NCBI RefSeq assembly: GCF_016428975.1
Contig: NZ_JAELTT010000012.1
Coordinates: forward strand, 1-64,000
DNA length: 64,000 nucleotides
Reading direction: 5' to 3'
Source of the DNA: Dyella sp. ASV21
GTDB lineage: Bacteria > Pseudomonadota > Gammaproteobacteria > Xanthomonadales > Rhodanobacteraceae
Positions within the stretch are counted from its first letter, which is position 1. The number at the start of each line of letters is the position of its first letter. A program made the position numbers and the translations under genes. Positions 7,272 through 16,634 of this stretch are shown in pieces. Below the pieces are notes generated by a model. That model worked only from the letters and a program-made list of their open reading frames with translations. It was not told the origin of the DNA and made no database searches.

Positions 7272-8233
7272 CAGGCTTGCGCCTTGCGCGACGCAAGGTA
7301 TTCCATAGCGCTCGCAACGCGGCCTCCCATCGTCTTGCGAAGCCGCACGGTCACGAGGGTTGCGCTGAGCAGCCCAATGAGCCACAGGAGCGCAGAGGAC
7401 GAGGCAGCACTCAGGCGATCGCGCGTGCGCTGAACCTGAGCGAGTTTCGCGGTGGCCATCAAGGATTTCGCTTCCTTGAATGCGCTGCGCTCCATGATGA
7501 TGAGACGCGACGCGTCGACCCCGGATACGCCTGACACCCTGCCCGGCCAGGCGGAAAGCACACCTTTGAGAGCCCCGTTGCGCGACAGGTACGCGACCTG
7601 CGCAGCGACGTAACGGCCAGCGTCGGTGCTGGCCTCTTTCGGATGATCCTTCAGCCACGCTTGCCATTCAGCCGGATTCTCGGGAACTGACACAGCTGCC
7701 GCCGATCCGTGGTCACCACCGTCCCTGGCGAACACGGCACCGAGGAGCTGCGGGCCGAAGAACATCGCGAATGCGAGGGCACCTGCGGAAATCAGAGGGG
7801 CCAGTGTTCCTCGGACGAAGGCCAGGGCGATGCCACACGTGAGCGCGAGCGTCGCCAGGACCAGCGGGACCGGCCCGTTGAACACTAGGGACGCCACGGA
7901 GTCGAACGGGCTTCCGCCGAGAACGCTCGCGGTACTTGCCGATTCTCGCGCGGCCTCGACAATGCTCGACGGGACGTCGATTGAGCTAAACGACGCGGAC
8001 GGGCCCGCGAAGTACTGCCAGATGGCCATGATGCCCAACGAGACCAAGACGCCGACGGTCCCTCCGGAGAGGAGCCTGGAAAGGAGCTTCACTTTCCTGT
8101 GGCGCTCGGAGAGCTGGATGGCGTCGTTGGCGATGTCGCCGGCCATGTCGATGAGCGCGGACTTGCCAGTTTTGCCTGAAGAGATAACGGGATTGAGCCG
8201 AGATACGTGTAATTTTGATAAGTAGAATGCCAA
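7271..8233 (-). CDS. Membrane protein whose 5' end was replaced by the transposon end
   Basis: In its present form 320 residues. Residues 1-15 (MAFYLSKLHVSRLNP) are translated from the left terminal inverted repeat of the transposon. From VISSGKTGKSALIDMAG on, the sequence is the original gene. The lost original start is still visible beyond the right end of the transposon: ATG ACG GTT AT at 22920-22910, in the same frame, preceded by a ribosome-like site. Only two or three native codons are displaced and no stop intervenes, so a nearly complete protein may still be made. It has hydrophobic segments near residues 57-78, 119-165 (several) and 285-303, with a soluble loop between. The function is unknown. 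Its promoter and ribosome site were lost. Confidence 0.75.
   Translation of the reverse strand: MAFYLSKLHVSRLNPVISSGKTGKSALIDMAGDIANDAIQLSERHRKVKLLSRLLSGGTVGVLVSLGIMAIWQYFAGPSASFSSIDVPSSIVEAARESASTASVLGGSPFDSVASLVFNGPVPLVLATLALTCGIALAFVRGTLAPLISAGALAFAMFFGPQLLGAVFARDGGDHGSAAAVSVPENPAEWQAWLKDHPKEASTDAGRYVAAQVAYLSRNGALKGVLSAWPGRVSGVSGVDASRLIIMERSAFKEAKSLMATAKLAQVQRTRDRLSAASSSALLWLIGLLSATLVTVRLRKTMGGRVASAMEYLASRKAQA
8184..8188. repeat. Target-site duplication, left copy
   Basis: The 5-bp direct repeat ATAAC lies immediately outside the left inverted repeat. An identical copy follows the right repeat at 22910-22914. Five base pairs is the standard Tn3-family duplication length. Confidence 0.92.
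8189..8225 (+). repeat. Left terminal inverted repeat
   Basis: A 37-bp repeat beginning GGGATTGAGCCGAGATACGT and ending GATAAGTAG. It matches the right end (22873-22909) with one difference at position 4 (A versus G). Imperfect similarity continues about 12 bases inward (GCC.ATTCA). It reads in frame on the minus strand as the new N-terminus of the interrupted gene. Confidence 0.94.
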
Positions 8234-8288
8234 TTCATTTTATAGATCAATAACTTGCCGGTCTTTTAGTGAGTTCGCCGCCCTTCCG

Positions 8289-11249
8289 TCAGGCGGCCAA
8301 AGCCAGGTCGCCCTCGTACGGGTCCGGGATGGCATCCATGTCGATGAGATAGTCACCGAAGCGCTTGATGTGCGCCGTTACGTAGGGGCTCAAGGCTGCA
8401 ACATCCTCTGCCGTGATTTTCCAGCCATCCCGCATCAAGGACTTAATGATGCGGGTCTGCTCCACGACGTTATGGAAGATCACTGCGTTGGCGACCAGGT
8501 CGTTGTACTTGACGGCCTTTTCTTGCTCGACGGGATCATTGTCGGCAATAACCCCTTCCCCGCCGAAGAAGAAGTGCTTCGAGAAGCCGTTGTAGGCCTC
8601 AACCTTGTTGGTCGACGCGGTGATCTGCTCGCGCAGGTCCTGATCGGAAATGTACTGAAGCAGAAACAATGTCCGCACCGCGGACCCCAGCGCGCGAAAA
8701 GCGTGATATAGCCGGTTCTTGCGGCTGTTGTTGCCCAGCCGCCGCAGCAAGGTTGATGCGGCGATCTTGCCTGCCTTGATCGACAGAACGACCCGCATGA
8801 GATCCTTCCAATGGGTTTCGATGAGGTCCCAGTCGACGCTATCGCGGAACAACGCGTCGATATGCTCATAGGTCACATCGGCTTCTGGTCGGAAGAACCG
8901 ATAGTCCTGCCAGTTGCGAATACGCGGCATGAGCTGGATGCCCAGCAAATGGGACAACCCAAACACGGGCAATGACTGGCCCTGCGTATCGGCATGCACG
9001 ATGTCTGGCTGGATATCGGACGTGTTCTTCAGTAGCCCGTCGATGATGTAGACCGCTTCCCAGACGCCACACGGGATGAAGTGACTGAAGAGCGCCACAT
9101 ATGTGTCAGAGACGTGGTGGTAGGCAATACCGCCATAGCCGCCGTAGCGAATGTGATACGACGCCAGCGTGTTCTGATCGTACATCTCGTACTTTGTGCC
9201 GTCCGCCGCCGCGCGCTTGCCATCGCCCCAATGCTTGGGGAGCTGCAGGTTTGCGTAGCTATTGATGATGTCCCGGCAGGCAGCTGACAACTTATTGGCA
9301 TCGATATGCCGGCGATTGACGAACGAGAGCATGTGCGCCGATACCGCGCCCCGGAAATGCCGGGCGGCCTGGTTCGGGCCCAGGTTGCATCCGTAGGTAA
9401 AGGCCGTCAGCACATAGCGTTCGGCCGGCTGGTCGATCTTAGGATCGGAGCCCGACAAGGGTCCGAAGTGACGGTGCCAGTTGGTCCAGTGCCCGACGTC
9501 GCACAACACATCAATGACACTGCGTTCTTTCAGGCGCTCATGGATGGCTGTTTCAAGGGCACGTGCGCTGCCCGTCATTTCCTTGGCCTTGTTGCGCTTC
9601 AGGACGGGCATGCCTTGATCGTCGATCACGACCTGGCCGTTGTCGACATACTCCTGATCGGTCTGCTCGGCCATTGCCATCAGGCGCGATTGCAGTGCAT
9701 TGACGAACGCAACCGGGTTCGACGGCAGATCAAGTGTGCGGCAGTAGTCCTCCACTTGTGGCTCGCATTCTTCCCAGGTCAGCAGTTGCTCGCCCTGATC
9801 TGCATAGGCTTCCGAGCCGCGAACAGCCACGTCGCCTGACTTCAGCTCGTTGGCCAGCGATGAAAACACGCAGACCTCAAAATGGCGTCGATGGATCCGT
9901 TCCTCCCCCGATTCCATGCGGTGAATCAGTGTTTTCCGCCAAAGGTGTGTGGTGAACGAAAGGTCCACGGGCTCATCCAGCCATTCGCTGCGACTGCGCT
10001 CTTGGGCAAGCACGAGCTCCATCGCATCAATCAGCGATTGATCCTCTGTGGTCGACTTCATATCCAGCAGCCGCACCATGCGAAGAATGGTGGCGCGATG
10101 AGACTTGTAGTACGGCCACAGCAGCGGCAGATAGTTGTCGCCGCTGTGGGCTGCGATCGCGTTGCAGTCCTGCTGAAAGGTCTCGATGCTCCCGCGCGCC
10201 GTCACCAGACGCCGTATCTCGCGCCCGGCTGTGGTGTCGCTGTGATGTTCGCTCAGTACACGGATGACATCGGACATGGTGGCCACTAGCGTCTCTGCCT
10301 TTTCACGGTAGCGGATACGCAGACGCTCCAATTCTTCCTTGCCGTGGTTGTGGATCTTGCCGATCCGCTTGATGAACATGTCGGCGAGATCATCGCGCGC
10401 TTGGACGCGAGCACGATGGATTAGGCACAGCAGCAACGCGCGGCGTTTGGCGGGTCGAAAGTCCCTTAGCTCCGCCGCATCCAAGACTCGTGCTTCTGCG
10501 GCGAAATGCTTGCGTTTGAGTTCAGGAATGCCGGCCAGCGGCTGCTCCGTGGCAACGAGCTCGTCGAGCTTCGCCATGTGGTCGAGCAACTCTTGGAAGT
10601 GCTTGAGGGAGGATCGCTTGGGTAGCCGCTTCACCTCGTGGAGCGGGCTTTTGGCCGCCGATCCTTTCGACTGAACAAGCGCATCCAGGCGCTCTTTCTC
10701 TTCCGTGGTCAGGCGCCGTTCCATCTCGGCAAAGAAGCGACCGTTGACCAGGGTGCGAATGCGACGGCTAAGGCGGTCGAGTGTGCTGAACGCGGGAAGC
10801 TCGAAACGATCCTTGACCAGTTGTTCGATGCCGACGTTGATCAGGTCGGGCGGATTGTCCATGACCGCTGCGGCGTCTTGGATGGCGCGGGCGGCGACAT
10901 CTAACCCGCCATGCTCGAACGCCTGAAACTGCAGATTTTTACGAACGAGCTGGTGATAGCGGTAGAGCGTGACGGTGCTGGGAGTCGCCGGCTTGATCTG
11001 CATCCTGAATTTCAAGGATGCCCGGATGTGGCGAATCACGGCGAGGGGTACATCATCCAACGCAGGAAAATATTTCAGGCGTTGAAAGCTTTTGAGCAAG
11101 ATGGCCAGCGTTAGGCGGCTGGGCGCTTGTCGGGCATGTTGCGTGACGAACGCGAGCTCGGTATCAGAGAGCGTATAGAACGCGACGAGCTCGCGAACTA
11201 CAGGATTGCGTTTGAATTGCGGGTACGCCGTCCGGTCAATCGAAGCCAT
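8289..11249 (-). CDS. tnpA: Tn3-family transposase TnpA
   Basis: A 986-residue DDE transposase of the Tn3 family. The catalytic triad can be placed: Asp683 in AAADGTKYE, Asp754 in HADTQGQS and Glu884 in NKVEAYNGF. The N-terminal half contains the usual helical terminal-repeat-binding region, ending with the conserved VLCDVGHWTNWHRHFGP. The length fits the larger Tn4651-like transposases. The stop lies 64 bases from the inner edge of the left repeat. It catalyses replicative transposition; the cointegrates formed would be resolved by TnpS/TnpT. There is no frameshift, so it is probably functional. Confidence 0.97.
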   Translation of the reverse strand: MASIDRTAYPQFKRNPVVRELVAFYTLSDTELAFVTQHARQAPSRLTLAILLKSFQRLKYFPALDDVPLAVIRHIRASLKFRMQIKPATPSTVTLYRYHQLVRKNLQFQAFEHGGLDVAARAIQDAAAVMDNPPDLINVGIEQLVKDRFELPAFSTLDRLSRRIRTLVNGRFFAEMERRLTTEEKERLDALVQSKGSAAKSPLHEVKRLPKRSSLKHFQELLDHMAKLDELVATEQPLAGIPELKRKHFAAEARVLDAAELRDFRPAKRRALLLCLIHRARVQARDDLADMFIKRIGKIHNHGKEELERLRIRYREKAETLVATMSDVIRVLSEHHSDTTAGREIRRLVTARGSIETFQQDCNAIAAHSGDNYLPLLWPYYKSHRATILRMVRLLDMKSTTEDQSLIDAMELVLAQERSRSEWLDEPVDLSFTTHLWRKTLIHRMESGEERIHRRHFEVCVFSSLANELKSGDVAVRGSEAYADQGEQLLTWEECEPQVEDYCRTLDLPSNPVAFVNALQSRLMAMAEQTDQEYVDNGQVVIDDQGMPVLKRNKAKEMTGSARALETAIHERLKERSVIDVLCDVGHWTNWHRHFGPLSGSDPKIDQPAERYVLTAFTYGCNLGPNQAARHFRGAVSAHMLSFVNRRHIDANKLSAACRDIINSYANLQLPKHWGDGKRAAADGTKYEMYDQNTLASYHIRYGGYGGIAYHHVSDTYVALFSHFIPCGVWEAVYIIDGLLKNTSDIQPDIVHADTQGQSLPVFGLSHLLGIQLMPRIRNWQDYRFFRPEADVTYEHIDALFRDSVDWDLIETHWKDLMRVVLSIKAGKIAASTLLRRLGNNSRKNRLYHAFRALGSAVRTLFLLQYISDQDLREQITASTNKVEAYNGFSKHFFFGGEGVIADNDPVEQEKAVKYNDLVANAVIFHNVVEQTRIIKSLMRDGWKITAEDVAALSPYVTAHIKRFGDYLIDMDAIPDPYEGDLALAA

Positions 11250-11441
11250 GCCATTCCTCGATGTTGACTGCTAGGTTGTAGTGCGGCAGAACGGCACAGC
11301 GCGCGTGGCCAATGTTCTTGCGACCGGCACCGCCGCCCACGGGGCCGACGATCGCGTCGAGCCCCACCGCCTTAAAGCGTCGGATCTTAAAACAGGAAGT
11401 GGCGCATGGTGGTGACAGAACGACCATCCGCCGGCGCCTCG

Positions 11442-11876
11442 CTATCGGACGCGCTGCCCCTGGGCATCGATCACCACTTCGCCATCCTCTTTGGTGAAGG
11501 GACGCGTGACCGGCGGCAAGATGTCCAGTACCACCTCGGACGGGCGGCATAGCCGCGTCCCCATCGGCGTCACCACGAAGGGCCGATTGATGAGGATGGG
11601 ATGCGCAAGCATGGCGTCGATAATCATCTCATCGGTGACGCCAGGCTCGCCCAGGCCAAGCGCCGCGAACGGGGTCCCCTTTTCACGCACCGCTTCGCGC
11701 GGTCGCAGCATGGCTTCGTCGATCAGCTGGATCAACCGTTCGCGCGTGGGCGGGTGCTGCAGGTACTCAATAATGGTGGGCTCGATGCCTGCATGGCGGA
11801 TCAATGCCAGTGTGTTGCGCGAGGTACCACAGTCAGGGTTGTGGTAGATGGTGACCGGCACAGGCGTGGACGTCAT
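11442..11876 (-). CDS. arsC: Glutaredoxin-type arsenate reductase ArsC
   Basis: A 144-residue protein of the E. coli plasmid R773 type (about 141 residues). The active-site motif is [13 protein letters not shown], with catalytic Cys16. The conserved Arg pattern of the family is seen in [21 protein letters not shown]. It reduces arsenate to arsenite using glutathione and glutaredoxin. The start overlaps the arsH stop by 4 bases (ATGA). The 192-base gap between its stop and the tnpA start holds no convincing gene. It is a different family from the two PTPase-like reductases on the other side of the ars promoter. Confidence 0.95.
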   Translation of the reverse strand: MTSTPVPVTIYHNPDCGTSRNTLALIRHAGIEPTIIEYLQHPPTRERLIQLIDEAMLRPREAVREKGTPFAALGLGEPGVTDEMIIDAMLAHPILINRPFVVTPMGTRLCRPSEVVLDILPPVTRPFTKEDGEVVIDAQGQRVR

Positions 11877-12733
11877 GAACAGGCCTCCGTGGTATTGCTG
11901 CAGCAGGCCGGACGCGCGGAAGGCGTGCGCGCTGTTGCGGAATCCGTCGCCGGCAACGGTGCGGGCGTGGGGGCAACGATCACCTCCGTGACTCCCGCAG
12001 CGGCGGAAAGCGCGAGGGCCTCGGCCGCACCCTTGCGCTCACTGTAGCGGTCCACGAGATAGTCGCTGCGATCGCGCACCATCAGCGTGAACTTGAACAG
12101 TTCCTCCATCACGTCCACGACGCGATCGTAAAACGCCGACGGCTTCATGCGACCTTGGTCATCGAACTCCTGCCAGGCCTTTGCCACCGACGACTGGTTC
12201 GGGATGGTCACCATGCGCATCCAGCGACCGAGCACGCGCAGCGCATTGACCACGTTGAAGGACTGCGAGCCACCACTGACTTGCATCACGGCCAAGGTTC
12301 GTCCCTGGGTGGGGCGCACGCTGCCATCTTCCAGCGGTAGCCAGTCGATCTGATTCTTGAACACCCCGGTCACCGAGCCATGACGTTCCGGGCTCACCCA
12401 GACCTGGCCTTCCGACCACAGGGACAGTGCGCGCAGCTCCTGCACCTTGGGGTGGCTCGCGGGCACGCTGTCGAGCATCGGTAGCTCATGAGGATCGAAC
12501 ACCCGGGTTTCGGCGCCAAACTGCTGAAGAATCCGCTCGGCCTCCAGAGCCAACTTTCGGCTGAACGACTGCGGGCGCAACGAACCGTACAGGATCAAGA
12601 TCCTCGGCGGATGAGTGGAACCCGCTGGCAGGGCCAGCTTGTCCAGGCTGGGTTTGTCGAGCACATCAGCGGTGATGTGGGGTAAGTCATGCAGCGTCAT
12701 GGCAAGGGTCCGGACCGGTTGCGTTGATGTCAT
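11873..12733 (-). CDS. arsH: Organoarsenical oxidase / NADPH-flavin reductase ArsH
   Basis: A 286-residue flavodoxin-like protein. The FMN phosphate-binding loop is [20 protein letters not shown] near residues 50-68. The signature [20 protein letters not shown] and then [15 protein letters not shown] are typical ArsH. ArsH oxidises trivalent methylated and aromatic arsenicals to less toxic pentavalent forms. The C-terminal tail, with CCSNTTEAC, is Cys-containing and longer than average. It is the first gene of the leftward arm, divergent from the rightward ars operon, and is translationally coupled to arsC. Confidence 0.95.
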   Translation of the reverse strand: MTSTQPVRTLAMTLHDLPHITADVLDKPSLDKLALPAGSTHPPRILILYGSLRPQSFSRKLALEAERILQQFGAETRVFDPHELPMLDSVPASHPKVQELRALSLWSEGQVWVSPERHGSVTGVFKNQIDWLPLEDGSVRPTQGRTLAVMQVSGGSQSFNVVNALRVLGRWMRMVTIPNQSSVAKAWQEFDDQGRMKPSAFYDRVVDVMEELFKFTLMVRDRSDYLVDRYSERKGAAEALALSAAAGVTEVIVAPTPAPLPATDSATARTPSARPACCSNTTEACS

Positions 12734-12796
12734 GATTCTATCATTATGGAAATATAGAATTACAACCATCGCAGCCAGCCCTGGATCCACGGCGCC
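12734..12796. promoter_or_regulatory. Divergent ars promoter region with ArsR-operator-like inverted repeat
   Basis: The 63 bases between the divergent arsH and arsC-like genes are AT-rich, unlike their surroundings. They contain the inverted repeat ATTCTAT (12735-12741) and ATAGAAT (12754-12760) with a 12-base spacer. This size and symmetry fits a dimeric ArsR/SmtB-family operator, so ArsR encoded at 14984 probably represses both arms until arsenite binds. Assignment is by position and symmetry. Confidence 0.65.
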
Positions 12797-13315
12797 ATGC
12801 ACCCTTGTCGCGTTCTCTTTATCTGTACGGGCAATTCGGCCCGCAGCATCCTGTCCGAAGCCACCCTCAACCACCTGGGTCAAGGCCGATTCGAGGCCTA
12901 CAGCGCCGGCAGCAAACCGACCGGCCACGTTAACCCCTATGCCATGGAAGAGCTTGCGACGGCAGGCATTCCCATCGATGGGTTGAGCAGCAAGTCGTGG
13001 GACCGCTTTGTCGGCGAAGGCGCGCCGCCGCTGGACATCGTGGTGACCGTTTGCGACAGCGCCGCCAATGAGCCGTGTCCGGTGCTTTTTGGCGACTTCG
13101 TACGCACCCACTGGGGCCTGCCGGATCCGGCGGCGGTCAAGGGCAGTCCCGTCGCCATCAACGAAGCCTTCCGCAAGGCGCACATGCTGATCACTTACCG
13201 ACTCATGGCGTTGTTAAACCTGCCTGTCGAGACGATGAGTCAGGACGACCTCAAGTGGGCGCTCGATGGTATCGGCGCGCTTAGTGGTGAAGACGACAAC
13301 GAGGATGCGGCATGA
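12797..13315 (+). CDS. arsC: Low-molecular-weight phosphatase-like arsenate reductase (ArsC family), copy 1
   Basis: A 172-residue protein with the PTPase loop [10 protein letters not shown] near the N-terminus (Cys10). A second cysteine in [10 protein letters not shown] and the DPAAVKG region are as in thioredoxin-dependent or PTPase-like ArsC. It is 25-30 residues longer than the Staphylococcus enzyme. It would reduce arsenate through cysteine relay. It is the first gene of the rightward ars operon, and its stop overlaps the acr3 start by 4 bases. Confidence 0.92.
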   Translation: MHPCRVLFICTGNSARSILSEATLNHLGQGRFEAYSAGSKPTGHVNPYAMEELATAGIPIDGLSSKSWDRFVGEGAPPLDIVVTVCDSAANEPCPVLFGDFVRTHWGLPDPAAVKGSPVAINEAFRKAHMLITYRLMALLNLPVETMSQDDLKWALDGIGALSGEDDNEDAA

Positions 13316-14394
13316 ACCAGGCCACGACCACCATCGACGCGACGCCACCATCCAAGGTAGCCCGCATCGGATTCTTCGAACGCTATCTCACCGTGTGGGT
13401 GCTGCTCTGCATCGTGGCCGGCACCTTGCTCGGCCATCTACTGCCCGGATCGTTCGAAGCCTTGGGTCACATGCAGGTCGCACAGGTCAATCTACCGGTG
13501 GCGGTGCTGATCTGGTTGATGATCATTCCCATGCTGCTGAAGATCGACTTCGGGGCGATGGCGGGTGTGCGCCATCAGTGGAAAGGCATCGGTGTCACGC
13601 TCTTCATCAACTGGGCGGTCAAACCCTTCTCGATGGCGTTGCTGGGGTGGATCTTCATCCGCCATGTGTTCGCGGCCTGGTTGCCGGCCGATCAGCTCGA
13701 TTCCTATGTGGCCGGCCTGATCCTGCTTGCGGCAGCCCCATGCACGGCCATGGTCTTCGTATGGAGCAACCTGTGCGGCGGCGAGCCCAACTTCACCCTG
13801 AGTCAGGTCGCCGTGAACGACGCGATCATGGTGGTTGCCTTTGCGCCGATCGTCGGGTTGTTGCTGGGCATCTCGGCCATCACCGTCCCGTGGAACACGC
13901 TGATTCTCTCAGTCGTGCTTTATATCGTCGTCCCGGTGCTCATCAGCGTCGTCCTGCGCCGGGTCGTGCTGGCTCATGGTGGTCAGGATGCACTCCAGCG
14001 CCTCCTGACTCGGCTCGGACCGATCTCGCTGGGCGCCTTGCTGCTGACCTTGGTGCTGCTGTTCGGCTTCCAGGGACAGCAGATCCTTGCGCAACCCCTG
14101 ATCATCGCGATGCTCGCGGTACCCATCCTGATCCAGGTCTACTTCAACTCCGGCCTGGCCTACCTCCTCAATCTGAAGCTCGGTGTGCCGCATTGTGTTG
14201 CGGCGCCGTCGGCACTGATCGGAGCGAGCAACTTCTTCGAGTTGGCGGTGGCCACGGCCGTGGGACTGTTCGGCGTGCACTCGGGGGCCGCCCTGGCCAC
14301 CGTTGTAGGCGTCCTGATCGAGGTGCCGGTGATGCTGTCAGTGGTTCGCATCGTCACGGTAAGTAAGCACTGGTACGAAGCACGCACAGCCTGA
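13312..14394 (+). CDS. acr3: Arsenite efflux transporter Acr3
   Basis: A 360-residue membrane protein with about ten hydrophobic segments. It carries the Acr3 signature around the essential cysteine in LLAAAPCTAMVFVWS and the following CGGEPNFTLSQVAVNDAIM. Acr3 exports arsenite from the cytoplasm using the proton motive force. It is coupled to the upstream reductase by a 4-base overlap, so reduction and export are made together. A second PTPase-like reductase follows after 12 bases. It appears intact. Confidence 0.96.
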   Translation: MNQATTTIDATPPSKVARIGFFERYLTVWVLLCIVAGTLLGHLLPGSFEALGHMQVAQVNLPVAVLIWLMIIPMLLKIDFGAMAGVRHQWKGIGVTLFINWAVKPFSMALLGWIFIRHVFAAWLPADQLDSYVAGLILLAAAPCTAMVFVWSNLCGGEPNFTLSQVAVNDAIMVVAFAPIVGLLLGISAITVPWNTLILSVVLYIVVPVLISVVLRRVVLAHGGQDALQRLLTRLGPISLGALLLTLVLLFGFQGQQILAQPLIIAMLAVPILIQVYFNSGLAYLLNLKLGVPHCVAAPSALIGASNFFELAVATAVGLFGVHSGAALATVVGVLIEVPVMLSVVRIVTVSKHWYEARTA

Positions 14395-14406
14395 GCGGAG
14401 ACTGCC

Positions 14407-14919
14407 ATGCAGGGGCATTACAACGTCTTGTTCGTTTGCACCGGAAACTCGGCCCGTAGCATCCTGGCCGAGGCGATCACCAACCACTTTGGTAAGGGCC
14501 AGTTTCACGGCTTCAGTGCGGGCAGTCAGCCCAAGGGGTTCATCTACCCGCAAACCTTTGAGGTATTGCGAGCGGTTGATCTACCGACGGAGACACTGCG
14601 AAGCAAAAGCTGGGAAGAATTTACCCGTCCTGGTGCGCCAGAGATGGATTTCGTGATCACCGTGTGCGATCAGGTCGCGGGCGAAGTCTGTCCTGCATGG
14701 CCGGGGGCACCCATCACAGCGCACTGGAGCATTCCTGATCCAGCCAAAGCGACGGGCGACGACGAGGTCATCTACAAGGCGTTTCTGCTCGCACAAAGTC
14801 TGCTCCAGCAACGCATTAGCTTATTGATGAACTTGCGCATTGAGGCACTGGACCGCCTGGCACTCTCTAGCCGGCTTGCTGCAATCGGGCAGATCTCAGA
14901 AGCATCTGGTCAGTCTTAA
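14407..14919 (+). CDS. arsC: Low-molecular-weight phosphatase-like arsenate reductase (ArsC family), copy 2
   Basis: A 170-residue protein with [21 protein letters not shown] at the N-terminus (Cys11) and VITVCDQVAGEVCPAWPG further on. It is clearly related to the protein at 12797 but well diverged, so it is either an old duplication or a separate acquisition. A ribosome site (GCGGAGA) precedes the ATG at 14407. Two PTPase-like reductases flanking acr3 in one operon is not rare in environmental Proteobacteria. The two may differ in electron donor. Confidence 0.92.
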   Translation: MQGHYNVLFVCTGNSARSILAEAITNHFGKGQFHGFSAGSQPKGFIYPQTFEVLRAVDLPTETLRSKSWEEFTRPGAPEMDFVITVCDQVAGEVCPAWPGAPITAHWSIPDPAKATGDDEVIYKAFLLAQSLLQQRISLLMNLRIEALDRLALSSRLAAIGQISEASGQS

Positions 14920-14983
14920 CCGCCGCGACCACGGCATTCTTCCTACACTGCGTGTGTTCTCTACGAAGTCTCCGGTTCCTCCT

Positions 14984-15349
14984 ATGCCAATGCAGACCAA
15001 ACAAGCCATTACCGTCCTATCCGCTCTCGCCCAAGAGTCGCGATTGGCCGTATATCGCCTGCTTGTGGAGCACGCTCCCGATGGCTTAGCGGCTAGCGTG
15101 ATCGCCGAACGGCTAGGGCTAGCCAATGCCACTCTCTCCTTCCACCTGAAGGAACTCGTTCATGCTGGGCTGATCACCAGCCGACAAGAAAGCCGATTCA
15201 TCTATTACTCGCCCATCCTTGAGGTCATGAATGAATTGGTGGGCTACCTAACTGAGAATTGCTGCTGCGCGACCGGTCAGTCCTGCACACCGGCTTCCGC
15301 GCCCAAGTCCGTAGCAAATACCGCGCGTCCTCGGAAGCGCACAGCCTAG
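14984..15349 (+). CDS. arsR: Arsenic-responsive repressor ArsR
   Basis: A 121-residue winged-helix repressor. The HTH region is PDGLAASVIAERLGLANATL then SFHLKELVHAGL, typical of ArsR. The metal site is not the E. coli type within the DNA-binding helix. Instead there is a C-terminal cluster NCCCATGQSC, like the Acidithiobacillus-type ArsR in which C-terminal cysteines bind arsenite. The ATG at 14984 is chosen; a second in-frame ATG follows after one codon. It is the last gene of the rightward operon and probably acts at 12735-12760. Confidence 0.93.
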   Translation: MPMQTKQAITVLSALAQESRLAVYRLLVEHAPDGLAASVIAERLGLANATLSFHLKELVHAGLITSRQESRFIYYSPILEVMNELVGYLTENCCCATGQSCTPASAPKSVANTARPRKRTA

Positions 15350-15407
15350 GGCGCAACACGGCTAGACCTCGACGCACGAAGGCGGAAGCCAAACATCTGC
15401 CCGTCTA

Positions 15408-15426
15408 GCAAATCATGATGATTTGC
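15408..15426. repeat. 19-bp palindrome between converging genes
   Basis: GCAAATCAT-G-ATGATTTGC is a perfect inverted repeat around one base. It sits between arsR and the converging RES-domain gene. There is no T-tract on either strand, so a terminator role is possible but unproven. A protein-binding site is an alternative. Confidence 0.45.
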
Positions 15427-15470
15427 CCGTTCGGTCGCCATTGCTGATTGGCGCTCAGGACGGCGCGGTT

Positions 15471-16634
15471 TCATTTCCCGGCGCGGGCAAAGGTGACCCC
15501 GTGGAAGGTGCCCCAATAACGATCCTCGGGAAAAACCACAAGATTCTTCCCGCCAGGGTGCACGGCACTCGGATAGATCAGGCCGCCGAGCTTGGTGCCC
15601 GGTGCCGGTTCAAAGACCTGGGCCAAGTATTCGCAAACGACTTGGGAGGGCACATAGTCGATGTGCTCATGACCGTCCTTCATCACCGGCTTGCTGAGGG
15701 TGTCGACAAACGCCCGAATGAATAAGGCCTGCTCGCGCGCCTCTTTGTTGGCCACGTCAAAGAGCGACGGCATAGGCGGCAACTGGGTCAGGTCGATGAC
15801 TTCTAGCGGCTTCGACAACGTGAAGGTGGCCGTGAATACGGTGTGGCTCGTCCGACCGGTGATTCCGATTTCGCGACGAGCCGTTGGTTTGTCGAAAGCG
15901 GTATAGAGGTAAGGAATGCCCGCCGGGTTCATCCGGCCCGCCGACGTTTTGTCTTTCGGAGGCGGCCCCAACTCCTTTGCACCGGGCAACCAGGCCTGAC
16001 CACGGGAACGCACCCGTGAGCGATAGACGTCAGTCCCCGCCGGGAGGGTGCGAATCAACGGGCGAAGGCGCTGCGCGATGGCGGGCAAGACGTCGGCCAC
16101 GTCGATTTCGTAAGGCGACGTGGATTCGGATCGCGGTGCGTCCGCAAAATGGAAGCGCGTCTCGTGCTTCACCGTATGCGTGAACAAGCTCCATGCTGAC
16201 GAAAGCACTTCGTGCGGATGGCTACCTGCCCAATGCCCGTTAGCAGCGGGGACGAAGGCGTCCCCATTGACTTCGGCATCGACGACCGCCTCGACAAAAT
16301 CTGCATGCCCATCGAAGCCCAGATTGTCCAGGACCTCTTGCACATCGATCGGCGGCACGACAAAGCCGCCGTCATAGGGCACGCCGCCTGCCGCTGGTTC
16401 ACAGTAGTACGTATGGACCGTGTCGTAGACAGCCTCCATCACGACATGGGATTCGGCCGCAATGTCCACCACGTCGCTTCGGCCACAGTAATCGCAGGTG
16501 TCAGCACAGGCGGCGCGCTTGATCAGATCTTTGAGATGCGGGTCGTCGACACAGTCGGCGCACACGAAGGTGTCCGGTGCCGACCAACCTCGCTCCTGGG
16601 CTTCCATCCATTCGCTCTTGACCAGTCCCATCAT
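15471..16634 (-). CDS. RES-domain protein with N-terminal HEPN/RES-type domain, possible NAD-degrading toxin
   Basis: A 387-residue protein. The N-terminal part has two Cys pairs (FVCADCVDD and CDYCGRSD) resembling a small zinc site and the HEPN/RES N-terminal domain. The C-terminal 200 residues fit the RES family: TDVYRSRVR, then SAGRMNPAGIPYLYTAFD, with the conserved Arg, Tyr and downstream YVPSQVVCEYLAQV. RES toxins such as ParT, MbcT and Res deplete NAD. No Xre-type antitoxin is adjacent. Its start overlaps the tnpS stop by ATGA, so it is translated with the recombinase. It may be a toxin, a defence effector or a neutral passenger; activity is inferred. Confidence 0.82.
   Translation of the reverse strand: MMGLVKSEWMEAQERGWSAPDTFVCADCVDDPHLKDLIKRAACADTCDYCGRSDVVDIAAESHVVMEAVYDTVHTYYCEPAAGGVPYDGGFVVPPIDVQEVLDNLGFDGHADFVEAVVDAEVNGDAFVPAANGHWAGSHPHEVLSSAWSLFTHTVKHETRFHFADAPRSESTSPYEIDVADVLPAIAQRLRPLIRTLPAGTDVYRSRVRSRGQAWLPGAKELGPPPKDKTSAGRMNPAGIPYLYTAFDKPTARREIGITGRTSHTVFTATFTLSKPLEVIDLTQLPPMPSLFDVANKEAREQALFIRAFVDTLSKPVMKDGHEHIDYVPSQVVCEYLAQVFEPAPGTKLGGLIYPSAVHPGGKNLVVFPEDRYWGTFHGVTFARAGK

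Noticed and set aside
11236-11550. Minus-strand open frame between arsC and tnpA
   Set aside because: It overlaps arsC by about 110 bases in another frame, has no good ribosome site and no known domain. The segment 11250-11441 is treated as noncoding.
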